Origin: Mycobacterium sp. 1164985.4
GTDB taxonomy: Bacteria; Actinomycetota; Actinomycetes; Mycobacteriales; Mycobacteriaceae
Direction: 5' to 3'
Length of the DNA: 64,000 bases
Assembly (NCBI RefSeq): GCF_001668575.1
Contig: NZ_LZMD01000046.1
Coordinates: 124,001-188,000 of the forward strand
Shown: piece after piece, positions 47,236 through 54,895 of the stretch
Layout of the letters: every line of letters starts with the position of its first letter
Position numbering within the stretch: the stretch's first letter is position 1
The notes under the pieces: model-generated
Told to the model about the DNA's origin: nothing
The model's database searches: none
What the model saw: only the letters and a program-made list of their open reading frames with translations
Position numbers and translations under genes: made by a program

Positions 47236-47391
47236 ATGTCAACGCAGAACGATCCGCCGGCCACGCCGAAGGACGCCACCAGGGTGACCGAGGAACAGCG
47301 CGCACTGCAGGACGATCTGGACCACCGGGACGACGATCCCGAGGCCCCGGGCGGCCATCAGGATCGCCACGACGTCGCCGACGAGACCTGA
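47236..47391 (+). CDS. small acidic hypothetical protein (51 residues)
   Basis: MSTQNDPPATPKDATRVTEE... to HQDRHDVADET: hydrophilic, acidic, with a heptad-like stretch (EEQRALQDDLDHRDDD) and probably disordered. A longer form from GTG 47209 is possible. No clear ribosome site. It is divergent from the MarR-type gene, and its stop directly abuts the rsbP-like stop. Similar tiny acidic proteins occur near stress genes in mycobacteria, but nothing specific can be said. Confidence 0.5.
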   Translation: MSTQNDPPATPKDATRVTEEQRALQDDLDHRDDDPEAPGGHQDRHDVADET

Positions 47392-48552
47392 TCAGGCGTT
47401 CGCGGGAACCCCAAAGGCGAGCACCGCTGCATCGTCTTTGACTCCGGGCCCGAAGCTGGTGAGTAATTCCTTCAAAGCGTTGACGATGGTGTCGGCCGTG
47501 GCGGGGGCGCGCTCGTCGACGAACGCAAGCAGGGCCCCTTCGTCGTCATAGCGCTCGTGCCCGATTCCCGTGTTCGCCTCGGTCAAGCCGTCGGTGTAGA
47601 GCACCATGGTGTCGCCCGGCGACAGATGGAATTTGTGGGCGACGAATCGCGCCTTGTCGGTGATCCCGGTGGCGTGGCCGCCGACGGTGTCGGCGTAGTA
47701 CGCCGAACCGTCCGCGTTGAGGAGCAGTGGCGGCGGGTGGCCGCCGCTGGCGAGTTCCACGTCGAAACCGTTGCCGCACATGGTGAGGTTGCCGTCGATC
47801 ACGGTGCACAGGCGGTTACCGCCGACCTCGACGTCCTGCATGAGCACCGAGTTGAGCACGCGCAGCGCCTTCACCGGGTCATGGTCGGCCACCGCGGCCG
47901 ACCGCAGCACGTACCGCGCCAGGCCCGCGACGACAGCGGCGTCTACCCCCTTGCCGGCGACATCGCCGAGGAAGAATCCCCACGTCGTTCGCGAGAGCGG
48001 GAACAGGTCGTAGAAGTCGCCGCCGACGTCGTCCTCCGAGGCGGTGTGGTAGTAGGCGGCGGCATCCAATCCCGGCGGCGGCGCCAGGAGCGGCGGAAGC
48101 AGTGAGCGGCGCAGGGTTTCGGCGAATGCCTGCACGCGGCTGCGTTCGGTCTCGGCGCGCTCGCGTTGCGCGAGTAGTTCGCGTTCGTACGATCGCCGGT
48201 CCTTGGCGTCGACCGCCGTGAGGCGCAGCAGCTCCGGCTTGCCGTCGGCGTCGTACTTCACGTTGGCAGTCAGGAAGATGGGGATCCGGGTGCCGTCGGC
48301 GGTCAGGAAGTCCAGCGTGACTCCGTCGAGTTTGCCGCTCATCCGCAGGATCGCCCGGAAGTGGGTGTCGTAGTGCAGGCGTCCACCCACGGTCAGTAGG
48401 TCGGTGATCAGCTTGCCCTGCAGACCGTTTCGCTCGTAACCGAGCCAGTCGGCCAACGTTGCGTTGGCGCGGATGATGCGTCCGTTCGGATGTGCGATCG
48501 CGTTTCCGGACGGCGCGTTCTCCCAATGATCGCCGAGGTCCGACTCGGTCAT
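47392..48552 (-). CDS. rsbP: PAS-PP2C phosphatase (RsbP-like)
   Basis: A 386-residue cytoplasmic phosphatase. The N-terminal PAS domain (about 10-115: NAPSGNAIAHPNGRIIRANA, ADWLGYERNGL) is a sensor; a coiled-coil follows (115-155, RERAETERSRVQAFAETLRR), then a SpoIIE/PP2C domain (165-380) with the metal residues in DDVGGDFYDLF, FLGDVAGKGVDAA, TDGLTEA and KDDAAVLAF. In Bacillus RsbP dephosphorylates the anti-anti-sigma factor RsbV under energy stress. The ATG at 48552 overlaps the rsbQ-like stop (ATGA); an in-frame ATG at 48561 is also possible. Confidence 0.88.
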   Translation of the reverse strand: MTESDLGDHWENAPSGNAIAHPNGRIIRANATLADWLGYERNGLQGKLITDLLTVGGRLHYDTHFRAILRMSGKLDGVTLDFLTADGTRIPIFLTANVKYDADGKPELLRLTAVDAKDRRSYERELLAQRERAETERSRVQAFAETLRRSLLPPLLAPPPGLDAAAYYHTASEDDVGGDFYDLFPLSRTTWGFFLGDVAGKGVDAAVVAGLARYVLRSAAVADHDPVKALRVLNSVLMQDVEVGGNRLCTVIDGNLTMCGNGFDVELASGGHPPPLLLNADGSAYYADTVGGHATGITDKARFVAHKFHLSPGDTMVLYTDGLTEANTGIGHERYDDEGALLAFVDERAPATADTIVNALKELLTSFGPGVKDDAAVLAFGVPANA

Positions 48553-49349
48553 GTCGAACATGCGAATTCGGCGATCGCTTCGGCCGTTTCGTCTGGGGCG
48601 CTGACGTGAGGACAGTGCCCGGTCGCATCGAGTGTGATCAGCCGACTGCCGGAAATGTGTTGATGCACATAGGCTCCGACGGTCGCCGGGGCGATCGCGT
48701 CTTCGGCACACTCCAGTATCAGGGTGGGCACCGAAACCTTCGGGAGGTCGGTGCGGTTGTCGGATAGAAACGTCGCACGCGCGAACACGCGTGCGCAGTC
48801 GGGGTTGGTTCGGCAGAACGACGCCTCCAGTTCCGCGGCCAGCTCCGGTCGGTCCGCGTTGCCCATGATCACCGGGGCCATGGCTTCCGACCAGCCGAGG
48901 TAGTTGAGTTCCAGTGACTCCAGCAGTTCGTCGATGTCCGCCCTCGAGAATCCGCCCCGGTATCCGTCGTCGTCGATGTAGCGAGGCGATGGTGTGATCA
49001 TGACAAGTTTGGCGATCCGTTCGGGCTCGCTGATCACTGCGAGAACACCGATCATCGCCGCCACCGAGTGCCCGACGAACACCACATCGCGCAGGTCGAG
49101 GTCGCGCAGTATCTCGGCGATGTCGTCGGCGTAGCCGTCCAACGATGCGTACTTGGTCTCGTCCCACGCCTTCGGGTCCGATGCGCCGGAACCGACGTGG
49201 TCCATCAACACGATCCGGAAGTCGGCCTGCAACCGGCCGACGATGAGGCGCCACAAGTTCTGGTCGCAGCCGAACCCGTGGACTAGGAACAGAGTCGGAC
49301 CGCTCTGGCGACCAACGATCTTGATGTTGTTCCGGGTCCAGACGTTCAT
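48549..49349 (-). CDS. rsbQ: RsbQ-like alpha/beta-hydrolase
   Basis: A 266-residue hydrolase very close to Bacillus RsbQ in pattern: HGFGCDQNLW, DHVGSGASD, catalytic Ser95 (GHSVA), Asp217 (CAEDAIAP) and His245 (GHCPH). RsbQ binds a small hydrophobic ligand and activates RsbP; plant strigolactone receptors (D14) are distant relatives. Start ATG at 49349; upstream in-frame codons lie in the sigma promoter region. It is translated with the PAS-PP2C gene. Firm as a family, and the role follows from the adjacent RsbP and sigma genes. Confidence 0.9.
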   Translation of the reverse strand: MNVWTRNNIKIVGRQSGPTLFLVHGFGCDQNLWRLIVGRLQADFRIVLMDHVGSGASDPKAWDETKYASLDGYADDIAEILRDLDLRDVVFVGHSVAAMIGVLAVISEPERIAKLVMITPSPRYIDDDGYRGGFSRADIDELLESLELNYLGWSEAMAPVIMGNADRPELAAELEASFCRTNPDCARVFARATFLSDNRTDLPKVSVPTLILECAEDAIAPATVGAYVHQHISGSRLITLDATGHCPHVSAPDETAEAIAEFACST

Positions 49350-49420
49350 GTCCAGCAGCTTAGAAGTCGCCGACCAGGCTCTGTGCGGCACCGCTGCAAC
49401 CTCGGGCGAGGTGGAGGGTC

Positions 49421-49446
49421 GTTTCGGCTGGTCAACATGTGGGTAT
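49421..49446 (+). promoter_or_regulatory. SigF-type promoter in front of the sigma gene
   Basis: GTTT at 49421-49424 and GGGTAT at 49441-49446 are separated by 16 bases, an exact match to the mycobacterial SigF consensus GTTT-N15-17-GGGTAT. It points at the sigma-factor GTG at 49508, about 60 bases downstream, implying that the gene is transcribed by SigF or by its own product. Confidence 0.8.
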
Positions 49447-49507
49447 ACGTGCTCGATCAGGTTCAGATCCGAGCCCGCCATTCCACTTCCTAGGGACGGA
49501 TGTACCC

Positions 49508-50293
49508 GTGGCTGGACCCAATTCCGACTACTCAGACGTGACGGAGATGTTCCGTCACCTCAAGACCCTCGATGAGGGGTCGAACGCCTACCGACGGCAG
49601 CGCGACCTGATCTGTCAGCGCTGCCTTCCGCTGGCCGATCACATCGCGCGGCGCTATCGCAACCGTGGCGAGGCACATGAAGACCTGGTGCAGGCCGCTC
49701 GCGTCGGCCTGGTCAATGCGCTCAACCGGTTCGACATCGACAACGGGACGGAATTCCTGTCCTTTGCCGTGCCGACGATGATGGGCGAGGTCCGCAGGCA
49801 CTTCCGGGACCACGCGTGGGCGGTGAAGGTGCCGCGCACCGTCAAGGACCTCCAGATGAGGGTCAATAAGGCGACTGCCACGCTGGCGCAGGGTCTGAAC
49901 CGCGCGCCGACCGCGACGGAGATCGCCGAGCATCTCGGTGTCGACCGCGAGCAGGTGGTGCAGGCGGCGATTGCCGGCTCCAACTATTCGACGTTGTCGA
50001 CCGATATCCCGGCGATGCGTGACGACGAATCGGCATCCATCGGCGACGGATTCGGCAGCGACGACGCCGGTTACGAGAAGGTGCTCGACGTCGAGACCGT
50101 GCGGCCATTGATCGCCGCCCTGCCCGACAAACAACGTGAGGTGCTGACGTTGCGCTTCTTCGATGACATGACGCAGAGCCAGATCGCCGCGCAGATCGGC
50201 TGTTCGCAGATGCATGTCTCGCGGCTGCTCGCGAAAGCACTGGAGGCCTTGCGAAGTGAGGTCAAGGAATCTGTCCTCGCTGCTGCGAGCTGA
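49508..50293 (+). CDS. SigF/SigB-family RNA polymerase sigma factor
   Basis: A 261-residue sigma factor of the SigF/SigB group: region 2 (CLPLADHIARRYRNRG, HEDLVQAARVGLVNAL, FAVPTMMGEVRRHFRD), region 3 and region 4 (FFDDMTQSQIAAQIGCSQMHVSRLLAKAL). Start GTG 49508 (VAGPNSDYSDVTEMFRHL), aligned with the usual SigF N-terminus and preceded by AGGGACGG. No anti-sigma (RsbW/UsfX) gene is next to it, which distinguishes it from the canonical sigF locus and suggests a paralogue. It recognises GTTT/GGGTAT promoters by homology. Confidence 0.92.
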   Translation: MAGPNSDYSDVTEMFRHLKTLDEGSNAYRRQRDLICQRCLPLADHIARRYRNRGEAHEDLVQAARVGLVNALNRFDIDNGTEFLSFAVPTMMGEVRRHFRDHAWAVKVPRTVKDLQMRVNKATATLAQGLNRAPTATEIAEHLGVDREQVVQAAIAGSNYSTLSTDIPAMRDDESASIGDGFGSDDAGYEKVLDVETVRPLIAALPDKQREVLTLRFFDDMTQSQIAAQIGCSQMHVSRLLAKALEALRSEVKESVLAAAS

Positions 50294-50308
50294 GCCTAGA
50301 GGCGCAGG

Positions 50309-52264
50309 CTAATGTGGTGCTCGTCTGCGTATCACTCTCTCGAGTGCTCGGATGTCCGATTCGATCTGCCGTGACAGCCAATATGCGAGCACGAAACCGG
50401 CGATTCCTCCGACGCACAGAACGCGGATCGCCACGATGACCTTCGCGATCTCGGCAGGAGTCAGGAAGGTCACGGCGACGACGCCGAACAACGGTACAGA
50501 GGCCGCAACCGCCAGATAGCGGGGTAGTCGGCGGTTGAGTGCTCTTAGCTCTTCGGCTTCTCCCGGGTTCGTCTGTCCGTGTGCGACCAGCTCCGGATAG
50601 ACGCTGCGCACTATGTAAAAGGTGAACAGAAAGAACGGGTAGGCGATCGCGATAGCGCCACACATCGTGAGGGACCCGAAGAAGTGAATCGCAGACCTAC
50701 CAGGTATCCCGCCCGCGGCGAACTGCATGGTCAACGGGAATGTCAAACCTGACAGCAACCACAAACCGAACACGATGAACACTGCCCGATCGCCTGCGAC
50801 AAGACAGTCGTGGCGTGCGCGGGCCAAGGTTTCTGCGGGCGGCGCCAGCCCGTGTCGCAGGCGGCGCGGGACCAGGATGATGTAGCGATACCAATAGAGC
50901 AGCACCGCAGCGCCGAGCGGGAAGAACACCGCGTTGACAACCGTGGTGACCAACATGAACCGGCCCTGCGCCTGCTCGGAAAGCTGACTGACGATGAGCA
51001 GCTGATTGTGCTGGATGTTGTACGCGCTGGCCAACAGGTTGGGAATCATGATGGCCAGGAAGGCGATTGGCACAAAGAACGGTCGTAGTCGCAGCCGCCA
51101 GCTTCGGGCAAGCGGATCCACCAGGTCACGAGCTTGCGGATCAAGACAGAGTTGGAGCTGCTCGGCGAGTTCGGCGCCCGACGCCCAACGCTGATCACGA
51201 TTGGCGCTCAACGCCTTCATCAGAACTCTCTGCAAAGCGGAAGGACAGTTCGCAGGCAGAGCTGCGAGTGCTGGTGGAGACACCCCCTGTGAGCGGGCTT
51301 TCAGCATGAGATCGAGGGCGGTGGTGTCGCCGATCGCTCCGTCCGCGCCTGCCCGCGCGGCTTGTGCTTCAGAATCGTCGAACGGCTTCTGACCGGTGAG
51401 TAACTCCCACAGCACGACAGCGAGGGAGTAAATGTCGCTGCGGGCGTCGAGGGCCGCCATTTCGGGGGTGTGTCCGGGCTGGCAAGCCAGGAGTTGCTCC
51501 GGGGACATGTACGACAGTGAGCCGCCGAAGTATTCGAAGGGGCTTGCGCCCGTTACGTTCCGAGCGAAGCTGATGTTGAAGTCCGCGAGTTTTGGCGTGC
51601 CGTCGGATGCGAGGAGGACGTTCGCCAGCTTGATATCGCGGTGAAGCACGCCTCGTGAATTCGCATAGTCCAACGCCTGAGCGAGCCGTTTCCCGATCCA
51701 CGCGACGGTGTCGGGCCAGGGGAGCGAGGCGAGCTCGGCGCGGGTGGATGACTCCGTGGGACGGATTCCCCCTCGCGCCTCCAGTGCGTTGTCGACCGCG
51801 TCGAGCAGCGTCTGACCGGTTTCCGGGGGCTCAGTTCTCCGATGAATCGTCTCGACGACGTCGAGCAGTGTCCCGCCGGGCAGATACTGCATGTACAGCA
51901 GCCGCCAGTTCTGGTCGCGCAGGATGCGCTGGTCGAAAACTCGGACGATGTAGTCGTGATCCAGTTGCGCCAGCGCCTGCGGCTCATGGCCTTCATTCGC
52001 CGAGATCTTCACCGCCACCAGCCGTTGCATGGACCGTTGACGGGCGAGAAAGACTCGCGCGAATGCGCCGCTGCCCAGTTCGAGCAGCAGATCGAAGTCG
52101 TCGAGCTGCTGCCCAACCTCAATCTGTGTGATTCGGTTCGACGGGCTGACCGCGGCGAACGATGGCTCATATGTCCCGGTGCGAGTCACGTTTCCGCTCG
52201 CGCCGTCCGTCGGCGCCTGGGTTTGTGTGAATTCGAGCGGATAGTCGGCGGTCGAATCGGTCAT
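50309..52264 (-). CDS. Ser/Thr protein kinase with polytopic membrane domain and DFN motif
   Basis: A 651-residue protein. The kinase domain spans about residues 55-370: glycine loop LGSGAFARVF (63-72), Lys86 in VAVKIS, HRDIKLANVLL (Asp210), and DFN at 228-230 where DFG is normal; activation-segment end MSPEQL. About 45 extra residues (140-185) sit before the HRD helix. The C-terminal 230 residues hold some six membrane helices (first LRPFFVPIAFLAIMIPNLLAS), unlike the single helix of Pkn proteins. Start ATG at 52264 with a GAGG site. Convergent with the sigma gene, gap 15 bases. Confidence 0.88.
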   Translation of the reverse strand: MTDSTADYPLEFTQTQAPTDGASGNVTRTGTYEPSFAAVSPSNRITQIEVGQQLDDFDLLLELGSGAFARVFLARQRSMQRLVAVKISANEGHEPQALAQLDHDYIVRVFDQRILRDQNWRLLYMQYLPGGTLLDVVETIHRRTEPPETGQTLLDAVDNALEARGGIRPTESSTRAELASLPWPDTVAWIGKRLAQALDYANSRGVLHRDIKLANVLLASDGTPKLADFNISFARNVTGASPFEYFGGSLSYMSPEQLLACQPGHTPEMAALDARSDIYSLAVVLWELLTGQKPFDDSEAQAARAGADGAIGDTTALDLMLKARSQGVSPPALAALPANCPSALQRVLMKALSANRDQRWASGAELAEQLQLCLDPQARDLVDPLARSWRLRLRPFFVPIAFLAIMIPNLLASAYNIQHNQLLIVSQLSEQAQGRFMLVTTVVNAVFFPLGAAVLLYWYRYIILVPRRLRHGLAPPAETLARARHDCLVAGDRAVFIVFGLWLLSGLTFPLTMQFAAGGIPGRSAIHFFGSLTMCGAIAIAYPFFLFTFYIVRSVYPELVAHGQTNPGEAEELRALNRRLPRYLAVAASVPLFGVVAVTFLTPAEIAKVIVAIRVLCVGGIAGFVLAYWLSRQIESDIRALERVIRRRAPH

Positions 52265-52485
52265 GACAACCTCGTTCCAGGTTGTCTCATCGTATCGGCG
52301 GCGCGCCAGGCCTGGGACTTCTTGGGTGAATACCTGCTGGGGTGTGCGGCGATACCGCGGGCAGCGAGGGCGGGGCTCATTGAGATGCTCGACCGCCCCG
52401 CTCAGCAGCATGAACGCCATGGCAGCCGTACCGTGCATTTCCGGACAACATCACGCCGTAGAATGACCAGGGTTCTAGCGAGCCG

Positions 52486-52558
52486 GCCGCGTTAGCTCAG
52501 ATGGTAGAGCATCGCTCTTGTAAAGCGAATGTCGAGAGTTCGAGTCTCTCACGCGGCT
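52486..52558 (+). tRNA. tRNA-Thr (anticodon TGT)
   Basis: A 73-base cloverleaf: acceptor arm GCCGCGT pairs with ACGCGGC, discriminator T. The anticodon loop CTTGTAA gives TGT at 52519-52521, reading ACA. The T-arm GTTCGAGTC is normal. The CCA end is not encoded. Confidence 0.97.
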
Positions 52559-52906
52559 CTTCACTTGTCGGCCCTCCTGTTCAGGGTCGCGTCATGGCGA
52601 CGTCCTGTCCGCGCTGCGAGTGCGACAGGGTGTAGCCAGAAAGTGTTCTGCTCCAATTCATGTCAGCACGCTGTTCAAGCCTCGCGCTAAACATCGACCA
52701 CATCGATGTCGATGCGACGAAAATCATCGTGAGAATCTGCGGCTGGTGTGTCCGAAGCCGAACTGCGACAGTCAACTCCCGCCTATGAAGCGAAGAACCG
52801 AGGTAACGGTCGGTATTACCAGGGAGAGCGCTACGCCGACGGGTCGTCTTACTGAACGAGGCCATCTGAGTTTATCGGGTCGCCGGTTCGGGGAACTCCG
52901 CTGCCC
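52559..52906. other. 348-base stretch without a supported gene
   Basis: Between the tRNA and the next gene the G+C content drops somewhat, and both strands hold only open frames of about 95 residues with no family likeness and no ribosome site. No copy of the tRNA 3' end was found here, so there is no sign of an integrated element. Probably an intergenic or decayed region. Confidence 0.5.
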
Positions 52907-53233
52907 GTGACTGTCAAGGACGATCTGCTCAGCGACTTCTCCGATGTGTATCCGGGCTTGCCCCGCCCGCGCGTGGAACGGCTGCTGGCGCTGCTCGACG
53001 AGAGCGCGAGCACTGAGGGGGGCCTCGGCCTCAGCATCGCCACCGCCATCAAGCCGCTGGTACCCGACATTGCCTCGCGCATCGAGTCCTACAAGAAGAG
53101 CGAAGTCGACGACTACGTCCGGATGCTGCGCGGCGCGACGGTGCTTTTGCTGCAGCGGTGGCAGCCCGAGGACCAACCGCCGACCCCGGAGAGCGTGTCA
53201 GAAGCGATTCAGACCATCGAAGCCGACGCTTGA
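52907..53233 (+). CDS. hypothetical protein of 108 residues
   Basis: MTVKDDLLSDFSDVYPGLPRP..., a soluble, acidic, mostly helical protein (GTG start at 52907) with no signal or known motif. It has regular coding character and ends two bases before the convergent repeat-protein gene. Function not recognised. Confidence 0.65.
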   Translation: MTVKDDLLSDFSDVYPGLPRPRVERLLALLDESASTEGGLGLSIATAIKPLVPDIASRIESYKKSEVDDYVRMLRGATVLLLQRWQPEDQPPTPESVSEAIQTIEADA

Positions 53234-53235
53234 GC

Positions 53236-54057
53236 TCACTCCTCGACGTCGATGATGCGCCGAGACGTCACCGTCCGTGACGACGACCGCGCGCGCGGCC
53301 TGCGTCCGGGCAGGGGAATCCGGTCGGCGATATTGCTCAGCGGGTTGACGACCTGGCTCAACGTCACGACCGCGTCGTGCAGCGCGTCGATCGTCGGGGC
53401 GAGCGCTTCGAGCCCCGGTGCCAACCGGTTCAGCGTGTCCGCGACGTCGGCCAGCTTCAGGAGCGGCCCGTCCGGATCGGTCAGGGTGTCAAGCAGCCCG
53501 CCTTCAGCAAGCAGTCGGTCCGCCACGCCGTCCTCGCGCAGCACCCGTTCCACCAGACCATCGTTGGCCAGCAGCTGGTCGGCGAGCCCGCCCGGCGCGA
53601 TCACGCGCGACAACGCGCCGTCGTCGGTGGTCATCCGATCCGCGAGGCCGCCCTCCGCCAACAGCTGGTCCACCAGCCCACCCGGTGCCACGGCCCGGGC
53701 GACGGCGCCGTTCTCGGCGGTCATCCGGTCCAGCAGCCCGCCCTCGGTGGTCAGCTGATCGACCAGGCCACCCGGGCGCAGGAGCCTGTCCAGCGGGCCG
53801 TTGGGTGCCAGTGCCCGGCCCAACGGGGCGTCGTCGTCCATCAGCCGGGCCAACCGGTTCGCCCGCTCAACGGCGTCGTTGAGCCCGAGCATGGTCGCGA
53901 ATGACGCCGGTCCGGCGCCGCCATCCCTGGGCTCGCCAAGCGTGCGCTGCGCCATGCTCACCGCGCCTGTCGCCATGGCGAGCCCCGCGTCGGCGACCGC
54001 CAGGGCGGCTTTCGCCGGTGCGGTCGCGATATCGGTCAGCGCTTTGCCGAAGTTCAT
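53236..54057 (-). CDS. hypothetical protein with tandem 10-residue repeats (Rv0756c position)
   Basis: A 273-residue protein. The N-terminus is helical (MNFGKALTDIATAPAKAAL). Residues about 75-200 consist of some twelve 10-residue repeats of the form GGL-hydrophobic-DQL-x-x-E (GGLVDQLTTE, GGLLDRMTAE, GGLADRMTTD, GGLADQLLAN). The C-terminus is basic (PGRRPRARSSSR). The start is ATG 54057 (GTG 54060 possible) behind CTGAGG. It is divergent from phoP, as Rv0756c is in M. tuberculosis. The repeats suggest a solenoid or amphipathic membrane-surface structure (inference). Function unknown. Confidence 0.75.
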   Translation of the reverse strand: MNFGKALTDIATAPAKAALAVADAGLAMATGAVSMAQRTLGEPRDGGAGPASFATMLGLNDAVERANRLARLMDDDAPLGRALAPNGPLDRLLRPGGLVDQLTTEGGLLDRMTAENGAVARAVAPGGLVDQLLAEGGLADRMTTDDGALSRVIAPGGLADQLLANDGLVERVLREDGVADRLLAEGGLLDTLTDPDGPLLKLADVADTLNRLAPGLEALAPTIDALHDAVVTLSQVVNPLSNIADRIPLPGRRPRARSSSRTVTSRRIIDVEE

Positions 54058-54090
54058 CACCTCAGTCTATGGACGGCGCAAGATCAAAAC

Positions 54091-54108
54091 TCACAGGAAC
54101 TACACAGC
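54091..54108 (+). promoter_or_regulatory. PhoP box upstream of phoP
   Basis: TCACAGG (54091-54097) and ACACAGC (54102-54108) form a direct repeat with a 4-base spacer, each one mismatch from the PhoP consensus TCACAGC-N4-TCACAGC. It sits 50 bases before phoP and 34 bases before the divergent repeat-protein gene. PhoP is known to regulate its own promoter. Confidence 0.75.
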
Positions 54109-54158
54109 TCGCTCGCAGGAACCCAACCAGTGAAGAGGCGGACAGTGATGGAGTGGCC

Positions 54159-54872
54159 ATGCCTGCATTACCCGAGAACACACCGGAGGCCAAGGTCCTC
54201 GTCGTGGACGACGAGGCCAACATCGTCGAACTCCTGTCTGTCAGCCTGAAGTTCCAGGGGTTCGAGGTCTACACCGCCTCCAATGGACCCGCTGCGCTGG
54301 ACAAGGCGCGCGAAGTACGCCCGGACGCCGTCATCCTTGACGTGATGATGCCCGGCATGGACGGCTTCGGCCTGCTGCGCCGGTTGCGCGCCGACGGTAT
54401 CGACGCACCGGCGTTATTCCTGACCGCGCGCGACTCTCTCCAAGACAAGATCGCCGGGCTGACGCTCGGCGGCGACGACTACGTGACCAAACCGTTCAGC
54501 CTCGAGGAAGTGGTAGCCCGCCTGCGGGTGATCCTGCGCCGCTCGGGGCGCGGCGTCGAGGAGCCCCGCAATTCCCGGCTGACCTTCGCCGACATCGAAC
54601 TGGACGAAGACACGCACGAAGTGTGGAAGGCCGGAGAGCCGGTGTCGTTGTCGCCGACGGAGTTCACGCTGCTGCGGTATTTCATCATCAATGCGGGGAC
54701 GGTGCTCTCGAAGCCCAAGATCCTGGACCACGTCTGGCGCTACGACTTCGGCGGCGACGTCAACGTCGTCGAGTCTTACGTCTCCTACCTGCGACGCAAA
54801 ATCGACACCGGCGAGAAGCGCTTGCTGCACACGCTGCGCGGCGTGGGGTACGTGCTTCGCGAGCCTCGGTGA
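54159..54872 (+). CDS. phoP: response regulator PhoP
   Basis: A 237-residue OmpR-family regulator nearly identical in pattern to M. tuberculosis PhoP: receiver domain (AKVLVVDDEANIVELLSVSL, phospho-acceptor Asp61 in VILDVMMPGMDGF, Lys in TKPFSLEE) and a winged-helix DNA-binding domain (VVESYVSYLRRKIDTGEKRL to GVGYVLREPR). ATG 54159 gives a slightly shorter N-terminus than the M. tuberculosis protein; GTG 54153 is an alternative. PhoP governs lipid synthesis, pH and magnesium responses in mycobacteria. Confidence 0.96.
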   Translation: MPALPENTPEAKVLVVDDEANIVELLSVSLKFQGFEVYTASNGPAALDKAREVRPDAVILDVMMPGMDGFGLLRRLRADGIDAPALFLTARDSLQDKIAGLTLGGDDYVTKPFSLEEVVARLRVILRRSGRGVEEPRNSRLTFADIELDEDTHEVWKAGEPVSLSPTEFTLLRYFIINAGTVLSKPKILDHVWRYDFGGDVNVVESYVSYLRRKIDTGEKRLLHTLRGVGYVLREPR

Positions 54873-54895
54873 CGAAGAACGCCGACAATGGATAG

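Noticed and set aside
52486..52906. Possible integration site at the tRNA-Thr 3' end
   Set aside because: No repeat of the tRNA end, no integrase and no phage genes were found downstream.
53440..53850. Regular repeats read as a possible CRISPR array
   Set aside because: The periodicity is 30 bases of coding sequence encoding 10-residue protein repeats, without spacers.
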